A stretch of DNA of 64,000 nt, taken from NCBI GenBank assembly GCA_027924645.1, contig BSBN01000047.1, forward strand, positions 6,696,001 to 6,760,000, given 5' to 3'. Shown piece after piece: positions 1-10,989 of this stretch. The first letter of the stretch is position 1; each line of letters starts with the position of its first letter. Made by a program: the position numbers and the translations under genes. Under the pieces are notes generated by a model that was not told where the DNA came from, searched no databases, and saw only the letters and a program-made list of their open reading frames with translations. Origin of the DNA: Cunninghamia lanceolata. Lineage: Eukaryota; Streptophyta; Pinopsida; Cupressales; Cupressaceae.

Positions 1-540
1 AAAAATTGCATTGTGGTCTTACTAAATTGCATCAATTCTTTCTAAATTTTCCTAATTCATGATTTTTTCATCAGATCTGATATAAAATACATAAAAACAC
101 AAAAATTCAATAATTTGCATTGCATTTTCATCATTAATTTGCTAGGTTTTTGTGGAAATTTTGACAATTTTGATATAACCTAGTAATTACAAAATCTAGG
201 GTTAGTAGGCAAAATCTTCTTTTAGATTTTTCTACTAATTTTAGAGGCTCATTAAAATTTGAATTTGTATTTAGTCTTGCATTTTAATGTAAATTTGCAT
301 TTAGATTTGAAATATTTGCATTTTTGCATAGAAAATCTCAACAAAAACTAGCAATTTTCATGCAATTTCATTAGATTTGCATTGTCATTTTGCATATTAA
401 ATATTGAAAATCATTTTCATATCTTAGATTAATTAATTTCCACCATAAATCAGACTTCAAAACATTCACATAGCATTTTTTCCCAAGATCCCAAATGTAG
501 GGCTTCAAAAACAACAATTTTCACTAAATTTGGCCTTATC
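1..540. other. AT-rich non-coding sequence
   Basis: AT-rich sequence with many TTTGCAT-like words and no ORF worth calling. It runs directly into the tandem repeat that follows. It may be leader or LTR sequence of the older repeat into which element A1 jumped, but no terminus or coding domain is visible to prove that. Confidence 0.5.
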
Positions 541-1159
541 GACTCTATAAACATGCACCATAGGTGTGTTGTGAAAATTATTTCTATATTAATTTTTTTT
601 TATCAAGGTAATCATTTGCTTCCCCTCATAAAAATCTTCACAATACCCATTTATCGGGCTCTTGTAGTGAAAATTTGGTGAAAAACTACACATTTTGGCC
701 ATTTTTGCCCTAGGGTTTGACCTAGTTTGCATTCCAAGCATGTTGTGATCAATTTTATGGATTGAGGTGACTGATATCATTGATATTATTTTCTATACCT
801 CCTAAAATTCCTTACAACACCCCTTTTTCTAGGTCTTGGAATTGAAAAACCGTGAAAAATAGCCTATTTTTGCTATATTTTCACTAGGGTTTTACCTTAA
901 GTGGCACTAAAAGTGTGTTGTGTTGGATATTTTGACACTAAGTGGCTGTTATTACTGATATAATTTTCTGTCCATCATCACTTTCCTCACAACACCCATT
1001 GTTATGCTCTTTTGCATTGAGTTTTGGTGAAAAAAGTGCCTATTTCGACATATTTTCACTATAGTTTGACTTAGCATTATCTTAGATTTGCATCAAGAGT
1101 GTGTTGTGAAGGATCATATTGCTGTTTTGGACTGATATCAGACATATAAATTAGCTACC
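541..1159. repeat. diverged tandem repeat, unit about 175-186 bp (left part)
   Basis: The word TGTTGTG recurs at 567, 741, 916 and 1102, spacing 174, 175 and 186 bp. Each unit continues with a GATAT-rich stretch, then CACAACACCC or a variant, then a GTGAAAA stretch, then TTTTCACTAGGGTTTTACC or a variant. The last unit stops at 1159 where element A1 begins. Its missing second half resumes at 8304, so this array is the older target of A1. Confidence 0.75.
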
Positions 1160-2111
1160 TATTGATTATGATTGTTAGTCACAACAACACTCATAAAAAT
1201 TTGCACAACAAACCTTTATTATCTTGAAAAGTACAATCAATTTGGAACAAATTGATGACTCCAAGGCTCCGTTGATCAGGTCATGATCTTCTGACATTAC
1301 TTAGAGGTTGATGTGACATGTTGTCTTCCATTTCAAGGGGTCTTACATTGTCCATATGATTGATTCTATACCTGTCTACTGTAAATTCACTTCACAAACA
1401 AGGTTATTTCCACTATGCTCCACAGATTATGGTTATATTTGTAAGTTTGATCAATTCTTCTAAGCATTTAATGTCATGAACATGTATATACTTATGCACT
1501 ATGTCTTTAATCAAATGATGTGTCTACAAGTAGATGTTCACATGTTGATCATTGATATTAATATGTATTTGCATGATATTTACCATTATTAACATGCTTT
1601 TGCTCAAAATATATTATGTGTGTCCAATTATTTACAAGATATAGGCATATTTCATGTTGTTTTCTTTATATTATATGTTATTTGTAATTATGAAGGTGAT
1701 TTGTAATGAAATTCAAATAAATTTAAATAAATACTTCTAAATTTGGTGAACCTTTAGCTATTGAGTCACATACATTCCAAATATAGTCATGAAGAGAAGA
1801 AATCAAACCATAATTTCACCAAGATGTTCCACAGCTAGGTATGGTTGATGCTAACTTCAAAGGAATAAGGAATGAAAACAATACATGCAAACTAAAAAGC
1901 ACTCCAAGGAACGCAGCTAATCAATGCATATATCCAAATCTCATTCACTAACTACTTAAGATTTACAATTGTTTGTAATCAAAATAGCTTCTCTTTCATT
2001 AAGTATTCAAAATACATGTACATTCACAAAAGCTTTGAAATCAGTCCTGAATGCTTTAGAAATCTAACTTCAATTAAGTTTCCAATGCTTTAAAGAGTGC
2101 ACTCCATCCCC

Positions 2112-2119
2112 TTTTATAG
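2112..2119 (-). promoter_or_regulatory. TATA box of the A1 LTR-like unit
   Basis: On the minus strand the sequence reads TATAAAAG. The position corresponds to the CTATATAAAG box in the related unit A2 (57902-57911), about 950 bp before the end of the unit in both. This is where a U3/R boundary would be expected. Transcription would run leftward. Confidence 0.6.
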
Positions 2120-2247
2120 AATAAGGTGAGGAGGCTATTACAAATGACCAATGGTCAAGATTTATCTATTCAGATCAACGGTTAACATTCTCTCATTGAC
2201 TTAGTCAGTATCAACATATGTGGCACAAGTTGCTAGCTAGAAAGCAT

Positions 2248-5200
2248 CTAGTGAAACTCATTTGCTTGTAAGTGGACTATGCACATGATTCTATTAATAT
2301 GCATCTTTACTTCCTCTTCATCTCCTTCTTCTTCTTCACTTTCCTCTTCTCCATCATTTTCTTCATCATCATCATCATCATTGTCACTATCACTTTGATG
2401 CAGATCATCCCCTATGTGTACCTTTATGGTTGCCCTAATGGATTCATATAGTTGTACTATTCTATCAATTTCACCTCCATCTTGAACCTTGGCTTTCAGT
2501 ACGACATGCCTATGAGAATGAAACTTTGCTTGAAGGGCATCCATCTTATTCCTCCTGCTATTCAACGTTTCCTTGTATGTTTCCAACCTAACCTTCATCT
2601 TCATGACCTTGTTTATTACTTCTTCTGTCAAATGGTGCAGGGGATCCTCTGTAGCTTGTTTAAAATTATCATGAAAATCTTGAACAACAAAATCAGTATC
2701 TTGATTTTCTATTTTCCCTTCTACCTTTCCTTCTAAAGCCTCCAGGGTTTCTACCTCTTTTGCCATAAGATCATGCAATTTGACACTTATGTCCCTGAGT
2801 TTGCCATTGCATCTCTTCAAAATGTCACACTAAAATCCAGTGTCCTCATAGCAAATATTAATCAGCTGGGAGGTGTTATTATCTAGTATTTTGTTATCTA
2901 TAAGTATTTTGTTATCAATTCTTTTCATCTCTCCCAAAGCATCCAGGTGCTTCTCTAGTTTGAAGGATCTCCTACCCACTTCATTCTGTAGCTTATCCAC
3001 CTTTCTTTTCAAAGCACTAAGAGAATTCCACCTCTCTAGAGATGTTTTTACTACATCCTTAGCTTCAAAAATAGAATACATGAACCACTTATCCATTAGT
3101 TGTGCTTTGTGTTTCATCAAATCTAATCCTGTAACCTCCTCTTGGGATATAATTGTTAATGGAGTGGCTGTACTAATAGGCATGTGCTTAGGATCAACCA
3201 ACCCTTAAATAAAAGAATGTAATTGAGCAATGTGCTCTTTAGGTTTCTTATTCTTCTCCTTTTCTCTCGTTACCCTTTGTGTTAAAGAATCAATAATATC
3301 CTTACCTTCTTGACCTTCCCGGTCTTCATTTACAAAACCTAAATCTATGTCAATTATTTGAAATTCATCAAGGTCTATTTTTCCTTTCTCTTTTTCAATA
3401 GTTGGCAAGGCCACCTGAGCTATTCTCCTACCTATAGTAGGGTCTCTCCTTATTGCAGATGTAAGCCTTGCCTTTCTTCTGGGTTTCATCATGCTCTCAG
3501 CAAACAATGTAGACACATCAAAATCATGTACCTAATCCACTTGTTGCAGATTTATTTCTTGTTGCAACCAAAATGGTACATCACCCATGGGCTCTTGATG
3601 ATCACCTTCTTTATCTTGAGTGTCCTGGGACTCTATATTGTGTCCTTCCTTGAGTGGTGAATTCTCTTTCCTTGGCTCTTCCTCATGCACATTTTCATGA
3701 GGGGAATCTCGTTGGGGTGCCTCCTGTTGAGGGATTTCTTCCTGAGGAGGAGGCTCTTATGAAGTATCCACATTCTGATCTTGCACTCCCTTTTGTAAAA
3801 TTTCCTTAGGGGTTTCTTGAACATTCAGACCTTGTTTGTCCCGTGGAATTTGGGTCTCTTGAGAAGATTGGGTATTTTGACCTTGGGGATCACCCTAATC
3901 ACCCTTAGTCACATTTTCTATCTCCTTATCTGGACCTCCATCATGTGTCAGATTCTATTCCTCATCCTTAGATATGCTTTCTTCTCCCAATCTTGATTCT
4001 TTCTCATCAGATTTCTCTTCTACTTGTGGATTATTTCCCTAATTATCTCCTTCAGTACGCAGTGATGAAACACCCTGATCCTGATCCACACCCTTATTAG
4101 GTATCTCCTGATCACCCTCAATCTGAAGTTGGACCCCTGACTTTTCTTGTCCTGTGGGCACATTACTTTGATCTCTACTTTGATTGGGTGTTATATCACT
4201 AGCTTCTATATACACTATTTTTTTAACCTTTTCAAGCTCAAAGGGTTGATCATTATCTTTATTCAAGCTCATATCACCCTAATAAGCCAGATCTACTATT
4301 GCAAGACTAGTAACCTGCTCTATTAGATTGGTTAGCCCTATCTGTTGGGCTACTTCTTCAGGATTACCCTGCTCTATTTCATCCATTTTATCTTCTATTT
4401 GACTAGTCGCCTTCTAGGCCAATGAGGTCCCATGAGGGGTCATCCTAGTATTGGCTACTAAGGTATTCATATGCTAAGCAGATACATCTGAACTACTTCA
4501 TCATCTGACAATTCAATAGTATTATCAAGTGGAAAGGGGGACTCTTTACCACCCATATGCATTTCTTTTGCCTGTTCCTCTGCCTTCTTCTTAGTCTTAA
4601 AATGAATAATGTCAGGAATAGGGACCTCATGCTGTAGTTCCCTCATGAAAGTCAAACCACCAGCACCTCTTAATATGATGGGGTCAGTGCTAACATTTCC
4701 CCTCATTGTTGTTATTTGGTTGTTTGGTGGAGGTGTTTCCTACACCTTCTTTCTCTTTTTACTTGTTATTAATAGATCATCATCCCTAGGCCCCTTATCC
4801 AATTGCTCTTCTTCTAAGGGATTCTCTTGCTCTGGTTCATCCTGAAATGTCTCATCCTCCATTGTTTCTCTACAACTTCAGGAACGGGCTTTATTATCCT
4901 CTTGGCCTTTTGTTTATCAGGGGGGTGTTGTGATGTAGATGCAGGTGTAGATGTTGATGCCCCATCACCTTTTTGTGGAAGTCTCTTAATAATCACCCCT
5001 TTCTATTCAGGAGTAGCCTTCTTACCCTTTCTTGGTGGCTTTTGTTCCTCAGCATGTATCTTTTTCCATTAGATTTCCTCTTTCCAATGAGAAAGTCATC
5101 ATATTCTTCTTCTGATAACTCCTATCTTTTCTTCTTATTATCAATAGTGAGTTCCATACCCTTCTTCTTCAATTTATTGGCCTCAGCACTTACCCAACTC

Positions 5201-6753
5201 TATGTTAGTTGGAGGAACCCTTTCATTATTTTATCCAATGAGGTTTCCTCTGGCTGTGTTAGATCAGGAGCTAAGATGGTGTCATTATACACCTTTTTAT
5301 CTTCACATTCATTAGACATTATTTTTCCATCATCATCATGCAACTGTGCAGGCACTGGAATGTAGTCAAAAGTCTAGATCTAGTTAAGAGTGAGCCTTTG
5401 ATAAGTTCTTCTAACCTCTGCTTCATCATCACAATCAGTCCAATAATCTTCAAGATGTTTGTGATGTATTTGTTTTCCTAATAATTTCTGCATTCTGCCA
5501 TATGGGTCATATGACCTAGCTATAGAAAATGGTTGTAGGTGCATGAGTTTGAATCCTCTAATGGCATCTTTAATACTCTATCTGTCAGGGCATATATACC
5601 AACCCATGTATACTGGGAACAATACAGGAGGAATCTTCTTCTACTCCAAGTGAGCTTCAACTGAGGCTGATACTTGTCTTACAAATTCCATCAAGATGAC
5701 CCTATCCATGGGGTATCTTGGCAACATGAGAGGTTGCTCATCAAATCCTTCTATACTTATGTATGAGAAAGTGGGGAATTGGATAAACCAAGCCCCATAT
5801 TTATAGATAATGGCCTGAGCCTCCATGCTCAATCTCTTGGTTCTGTCCTCCATGGTTCTGACTAAATGCATTGAAAATGAGTCATTTACTAGTTTATAGT
5901 CTTGGAGGTATGCTCTACTCTATAATTGTGGGTAGTGATCCCAAAAGTTCACATCACCAGTACTGTTTCCAACTTTGCCCACTGTTTGCAAGGCATCAAA
6001 TGTACCCTGGAAAGCACAAGCATATACAACATAAGAGGTCATATGGAAAATACAAGCCTTGCCGCCCAGCTTTCTCATCCCTTCATCTAAGCAATAACTG
6101 ATGATCTTGGCCCAGAGAGGCTTGTTTTCTAAATATAGTACCATTTGGATGATCCCATACATCTAATTTTCAAAGTTCCTAGCATGTTGTCTGTCGGTCA
6201 TCCTACTTAATAGGGCAATCATATACTGATACTCCTCATCAAAGTCAAATTTGTACAAGTAAACAGGCAACTTAGCAGAAGCTGTGTATGTACTATTCTT
6301 GGCCCTCCATTGGTACATGATTTTCCTAGCTTCTTTCTTATTATTATTATACTCTTTCACCAGTCTACTTAGGCTTACACTAACCACCTTATTCCCTACA
6401 AGCAGATTGAATGCAGCAGTGATGCCCTTGATTGAGAAGTCTGTATACACTCTACCATGCTTTTACACTCTTCTATTCTCAGGATTATAACTTCTAGCAC
6501 ATTCCACCACTAGCTCAGTGGCCTCCATTGCGTATGGAAATCTTGCAATGTGCCACATACCAGTTGTAAATATCCTATCCAGTATAGGATTATCAATATC
6601 ATTGTCTAATTTCCTTGTCCATGCATCCAACTCTATTTTCCCTTGATGTGTATCAACTATCATACCATATCTGAATCCAACTCCCTCAGGCTGTACGAAC
6701 ATGGGTTTCAAGAACTTAGAGTCGGATCTGTTCTTTCTGACCTCCATTGGATC
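2248..6753 (-). pseudogene. decayed long gene inside A1 (main exon), family unknown
   Basis: About 1,500 codons, most of them in one minus-strand frame (6753 to about 5000, and 4272 to 2248). The middle, about 5000-4273, needs at least two frameshifts. I do not recognise the family. The N-terminal part (about residues 1-200) has motifs KFLKPMFVQ, MWHIARFPYAMEA and KHGRVY, and is also encoded by A3 at 54549-54950. Next comes a globular-looking region (6162-5400). A hydrophilic stretch rich in Q, E, P and D follows (4270-3540). The end is a likely coiled coil (3200-2450) with an acidic tail containing runs of D and E (2290-2400). Stops are mostly TAG, TAA or TGA replacing likely Q, R or W codons. 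The layout (globular N-terminus, coiled-coil C-terminus) vaguely resembles plant transposon-associated proteins such as PMD proteins, but no diagnostic motif supports a name. Confidence 0.6.
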
Positions 6754-6945
6754 CTGCAATGGAAATATGCATTTCTTATGCTAGGGTGTTTGTATGGGGA
6801 AGCTCAAAGACATCATGCATTTCATAGTTACTATTCAACATTTCAATTTATTCCATGCATCACCATGCAGATTAACCTAATAAAGAACCATTTTACCTGG
6901 TGATTTACAGTAAACAACAATGGAGAGGGTTTTAATTTTACTTAC
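6754..6945 (-). other. predicted intron of the A1 gene
   Basis: On the minus strand the donor is CAG|GTAAGT and the acceptor TTGCAG|GATCC, length 192 bp. The related copy A3 has donor TAG|GTATGT and acceptor TTACAG|GATAC, giving 193 bp (54356-54548). The junction is phase 0 in both, joining a KSEYQ-like end to a D-x-M-[ED]-[VI]-R start. Similar length, phase and flanking residues in two diverged copies are good evidence for real splicing. Confidence 0.65.
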
Positions 6946-7008
6946 CTGATATTCACTTTTCCACCCTTGGCTATATGACTGATAATGGGAAAATGTAGAT
7001 ATACAGTA
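6946..7008 (-). pseudogene. upstream exon fragment of the A1 gene
   Basis: Twenty-one open codons end in WKSEYQ just before the predicted donor. In A3 the matching codons end KREY followed by TAG where A1 has CAG. Upstream (above 7008) an in-frame TGA blocks further reading, and the exon start cannot be placed. The short length makes this weaker than the main exon. Confidence 0.45.
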
Positions 7009-7489
7009 TCATCTATTCCATTTTGTTACGTTGGGTATCATGCTCCGCAAGTAGATGACTATGAAGTGTTGACTTTCAGAGCTCTGTAGATTTCAATTAT
7101 TACAGGGTAAATGTAAATAATCCCCAAATTTTACTTTTAAACTAATCAATAAGACAAATTAGGGCATAGGTGCCATTTTGATTGAATCTGTTGATTATCC
7201 ACATGAGTTTTGTAGATGTTGCCAAGTGTTGGATTTACATTTGAAATCGACGGGGCTCCATCTACCTTCGGGCTCACAATTAATGCCAAAGGGTGATCTT
7301 TCGAAGAACATGGATATTTGAAAATATGACCTCTCCACGTGTAGGATAATCATTCATTAAAAGATCAAGGGGGATATGGTCAACCTTTAACTACTAAGCA
7401 AGATCAGGTCATAAAGTTAAAGATAAGGGATATTCAAAAATATCTGGGTCTTTTAATAATAACAAATATCCCCTCACCCAAGAGTACAG

Positions 7490-7770
7490 GGGTAACGTCA
7501 TCATCATATGGACTTCTACAATTATTTATGAAAGATGACGTCATTGTCATTTTGTTAAGGTCAGGGATATTTTGAAACATGACCTCCCTTGGGGATAGAT
7601 TGTGATGACATCATCATTACATCTATTTTCTCTTGTTATCGGGTTATGTTGACGTCATCGTCATATTGAGAAATATGATGGATATTAGGATATATGACCC
7701 TCCGTGGGTTAGGTGAAATGATTATGTCATCATCAGGGTGGTCTCTTTTATTCATTGGAACTAAATGATG
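7490..7770. promoter_or_regulatory. TGACGTCA-type motif cluster in A1
   Basis: Perfect palindromic TGACGTCA occurs at 7536-7543 and 7650-7657. Near copies such as TGACATCA, TGATGTCA and AACGTCATC lie between and around them, each followed by CATCAT-like sequence. TGACGTCA is a classic target of plant bZIP factors (TGA/CRE type). The variants look like CpG decay of the same word. The cluster lies upstream of both the embedded gene and the TATA box. Confidence 0.5.
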
Positions 7771-8283
7771 TCATCATCATATTGGCGCAAGTTGATATTT
7801 GTGAAAGGGTGATATTTGTAAGATGACTAATATTAGGAAATATGACCCCTCTACAAATACATGGAATTCTTGATGGGTAGATATTCATCCTCATTTAAGT
7901 TTGACGTTCACGTAGAGAGGATCTAATGGACATCGGGTGATTTTTCAAAGTCAGGGTCATGTTAACAAATGTGACTGATATTTAGAAATATGACCCCCAT
8001 GGGAAATATCCAAGTTGACCGATCTTTGACTCAACATAACTTTCTATCCTTACACAATATCAGGGTGATCCAAAAGGAAAACCTACTTAGAATTTTGTAC
8101 TCTTTCCAAATATGAGGTTTGTGGTAGCAAACACTAACTTGGACAACCAACCCCTCCTTGTGATGCACATACCTAAACAAAGGTGACATACATGACTGAA
8201 TTTTACCAAACTGCCCAAAGCAAGAAAGCAAGCAACCAGAAGCAAAAAGTTGGGTCCCTATTTTGCTAAGGCAAAATGGGGCA

Positions 8284-8303
8284 TGTTGTGTAACCACACA
8301 ACA
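8284..8303 (-). repeat. terminal 20-bp perfect hairpin of A1
   Basis: The first 20 bp of the element, minus strand, form TGTTGTGT - GGTT - ACACAACA, a perfect 8-bp stem with a 4-nt loop. The identical hairpin starts A2 (60026-60045) and A3 (52713-52732). Confidence 0.8.
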
Positions 8304-8460
8304 CTGGCCCTAATCAAAATCCTTACAACACCTTTTCTTTCATTCATTTGCATTGAAAAAGTACAAAAAATCAAGCATTTTAGGTCATTTTTGGCATATA
8401 GTTTGCATTGGTCTTTTGCATACTTCTGGAAAACTTTTAAATCTGATTTTACATTCATTT
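8304..8460. repeat. continuation of the tandem repeat split by A1
   Basis: The sequence resumes with the second half of a unit: AATCAAAATCCTTACAACACC, then a TTGAAAAAG stretch, then TTTTTGGCATATAGTTTGCATTGG. It matches the unit positions seen at 790-890 and 975-1075. It leads into the ORF starting at 8474. Confidence 0.7.
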
Positions 8461-8473
8461 GGAGACATATACC

Positions 8474-9474
8474 ATGGCTACTTCTTTGGAAGAATTGTTT
8501 GCATATATCATAGACATGGATCATTTCTCTAAATTCACTGATAAATATCCTCAAGCTATGAAACAAATAGCACACATTCAAGATGTTGATCTCTCTATGT
8601 GCTCCACATATGAAATCCTTTGTTATATATCAGATTTTGATAGCTTCACAAACTTCATGGGAATATACCCTGGGATATTGGCTGATCTCACTAAATTCAT
8701 GATCGATAGCATTTATACTAGTGATGACCTCACAATGTTAGATGAATCCTTAGATGACTTTATGGAATATTCCACTATGACCCCTATTGTTAAAACATGT
8801 GATGATAAATTAATGGTATCCTATGATCCATCTCCTAAGGTTGTTCCTCCTCATGAGGACACTTTGATGCAATAGGATGATTTCATTGGCACATCCCTTA
8901 ACATCATACCACCAAATCTTCATTCTAATGCTCACTCTGGCCAAGATGAAGCATTAGCAAATGAAGAGCCATCACCACTTTGCCATGCTCTCCCTGGCCA
9001 AGAGGAAGCCTTAGTGAATGAAAAGCTCCATTTAACAAAGAAAATTCTGGGGGTAGACAATGAGCTTTCATCTAACAACAATCAAAACTCTATCATAATG
9101 CATGAAACCTCTATAGATCATCCTACCAACCTTATTCCTTTAGTTGAGTGTTCACACACCTTGGATTTCACTAAGGAAGAGAAGACCTTTAATGTCCCTC
9201 CTTTGTTTGAATATTCAAGTCATTTGGACATCACTAAGGATGTAGCCCTAGTGGATGAGGAGAAGTCTCTCACATTAAATCCCTCAAGGATGGGTGTTGA
9301 GATCACTCAAAATAATTTTCTTCTTCCACCACCTAAGAGGATAGCGAATATGGGTACTAATGAACTTCAACAAGAAAATATTCCACCCAACATTGAGTCA
9401 AACCAAGAAGCATTTAAGAATGAACAAAAGAATAATTGCAAAGACTTGGTAATGGTACCTTATGTTTGCAATTA
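8474..9474 (+). pseudogene. hypothetical repeat-containing protein, one in-frame TAG
   Basis: About 333 codons in one frame with a single TAG at 8873-8875. The start at 8474 sits in a near-ideal plant context (ACCATGGCT) and was preferred over the earlier in-frame ATG at 8459. The product is unrecognised and hydrophilic. Residues about 5-43 and 44-82 are an internal duplication sharing a Y-I-x-D-x-D-x-F-x-x-F core and a YP motif. A second repeat has the pattern GQ[DE]EALxNE, and a third has [ST]HxLD[FI]TK. The C-terminus is rich in N, Q, E and P. No membrane segment or enzyme motif is seen. A GTAAGT donor (9524) follows the stop. It may be an accessory or Gag-like ORF of an older retroelement, or a host gene. 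The single TAG could be CAG decay. Confidence 0.45.
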
Positions 9475-10062
9475 GAAAGAGAATGATTTACCTGATGATG
9501 AGATCTAATACAAAGACCCTACAAGTAAGTATCTCTAACCCTTTATCTCTCTTCTGATGTGCTTCCCCCGTGTTGGGTCTCAAAATTGCAGGTTTCAAAC
9601 CCTAAGAGGATGCCAAGCTCTATGATCAGACTTGTAACATTTTTGAACCAACTAATAGAGTTAACCTAAATGGTTGATGACTCCCTACACTTCAGGCTCT
9701 GCTAAACCTAGGCGGGTGAACCTTGAAAGCTGAAGCAGATAAAAGGAATGTATGACTCAAATGAATTTAGGGATCTACCCACAATGGCATAAAGTGTGGA
9801 ATAGATGAAAACTTGCAAACTACTTCTACTCCTAATACTAAGATCTAAGATGTAATTGTTTGAATAAGATTTTATGGAATCCTAGAGTGGAATTGGTATG
9901 ACCAGTGCCTATTTCTATTGGGCTAATGGAGTCAAGGTGTATATGATATATGATTTACTTACTGGTTACAATTCTAATTGTTTGGCACTTGTGTTTGTTT
10001 AGAGCTTGTATAAATGTGCAAGAATGTGATTGACAGACTCTACTTATTGATCCACTCGATCC
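9475..10062. other. non-coding interval
   Basis: No ORF of substance. A possible short intron, from donor GTAAGT at 9524 to acceptor TTGCAG ending near 9591, is suggested by consensus only. It would be about 68 bp, short for plants. Nothing else stands out. Confidence 0.4.
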
Positions 10063-10400
10063 TACCAGGTTACTGTGACTTATTGAAAGGATTTTAATCC
10101 TTCCTTGAAGGAACCAATCAACATAATCACACAATGACAGCAAGTGTGTATTGACAAATGGAGTAGATCCTTAATTTGAATAACAAGACAATATCGAGTT
10201 GGAGACAGTATGACAATTTTGTCAATTATATGGCTCTTCTTACTGATACAAATGTTACTACCAAGTTATTGTAATCAATCGAAAGGATTTTAATTCTTTA
10301 ATAGAAACCAATTAATTCGATTACTCAAAAAAATAGCAAGTGTGTCTCGATGAAACTGAAATATCAACTTAGAAACTTAGGTTCAAATAACAGAGAAATA
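10063..10400. repeat. tandem duplication of about 195 bp
   Basis: The block from 10063 (TACCAGGTTACTGTGACTTA, then GAAAGGATTTTAAT and AGCAAGTGTGT) recurs from 10258 with similar order and spacing, at moderate divergence. No coding potential is seen in either copy. Confidence 0.6.
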
Positions 10401-10989
10401 ACAATGTGGAGACAACCAAATAATTGTTCAGTTCAACAAACAATAGACACCAATATCAAATCATCAATTTATGCATTTTTCTCCATTATACAATTTCAAA
10501 AGATTTTACAATATACAACATAATGTTTTAGTTCGGCAACTGATCAATCCATCTAGTTATCTAACTCCTACTTTTGATCATGATGTTTTTTCTAATCTAC
10601 CGATGATTCCCTTCTTTTTTCTGACTTGTATCTCCCTTGTATATTTTGCAAACATAGGGTTACAACCCTTTACATTCCGATGCATCCTTTGGTACAACTC
10701 TTCATTCAATTGTCTTCGGCAAAATAAAATATTTAATTAGTTGCCATTGGCAAATTAAATATTTTAATTAAACTTCATTTTCGTAATCTCCCTGAAAATT
10801 AATTTTAATGGTAATCTTCTTGGAGACTTCAAGCTCAATTTTTACTCGTACATATTTTTACCATATTTAATCACCCACTTTTAATTCCAATGGTAAAAAT
10901 ATTTCATATTGCATTTACTTTGTGTGCTTTCACCTTTGTTTTGCCAAAATATTCATTTGGGTAAAAAAAATATTACCCCATTCTCTCTT
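10401..10989. other. AT-rich non-coding interval
   Basis: AT-rich with short open frames only (10471-10740 and 10922-11104 have no recognisable composition or motif). I see no gene or terminal repeat. Confidence 0.4.

Larger units (their letters stand above)
1160..8303 (-). mobile_element. A1: giant LTR-like element carrying an internal gene
   Basis: Oriented on the minus strand, it begins at 8303 with TGTTGTGT and ends near 1160. Its first 1.2 kb match the start of the A-type unit at 56932-60045, and its last roughly 950 bp match that unit's end. The extra 4.7 kb in between holds a decayed gene (2248-7008). Flanking pentamers are CTACC (1155-1159) and CTGGC (8304-8308), a degenerate target duplication at best. 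Stronger evidence for insertion is that the flanking tandem-repeat unit is split exactly here. TG...CA ends and a TATA box late in the unit suggest an LTR whose U3 contains the gene. A non-LTR mobile unit cannot be excluded. Confidence 0.7.

Noticed and set aside
2330..2390. CATCATCAT/TTCTTC microsatellite as an independent repeat
   Set aside because: It encodes the acidic D/E run at the end of the A1 gene reading, so it is explained by the pseudogene.
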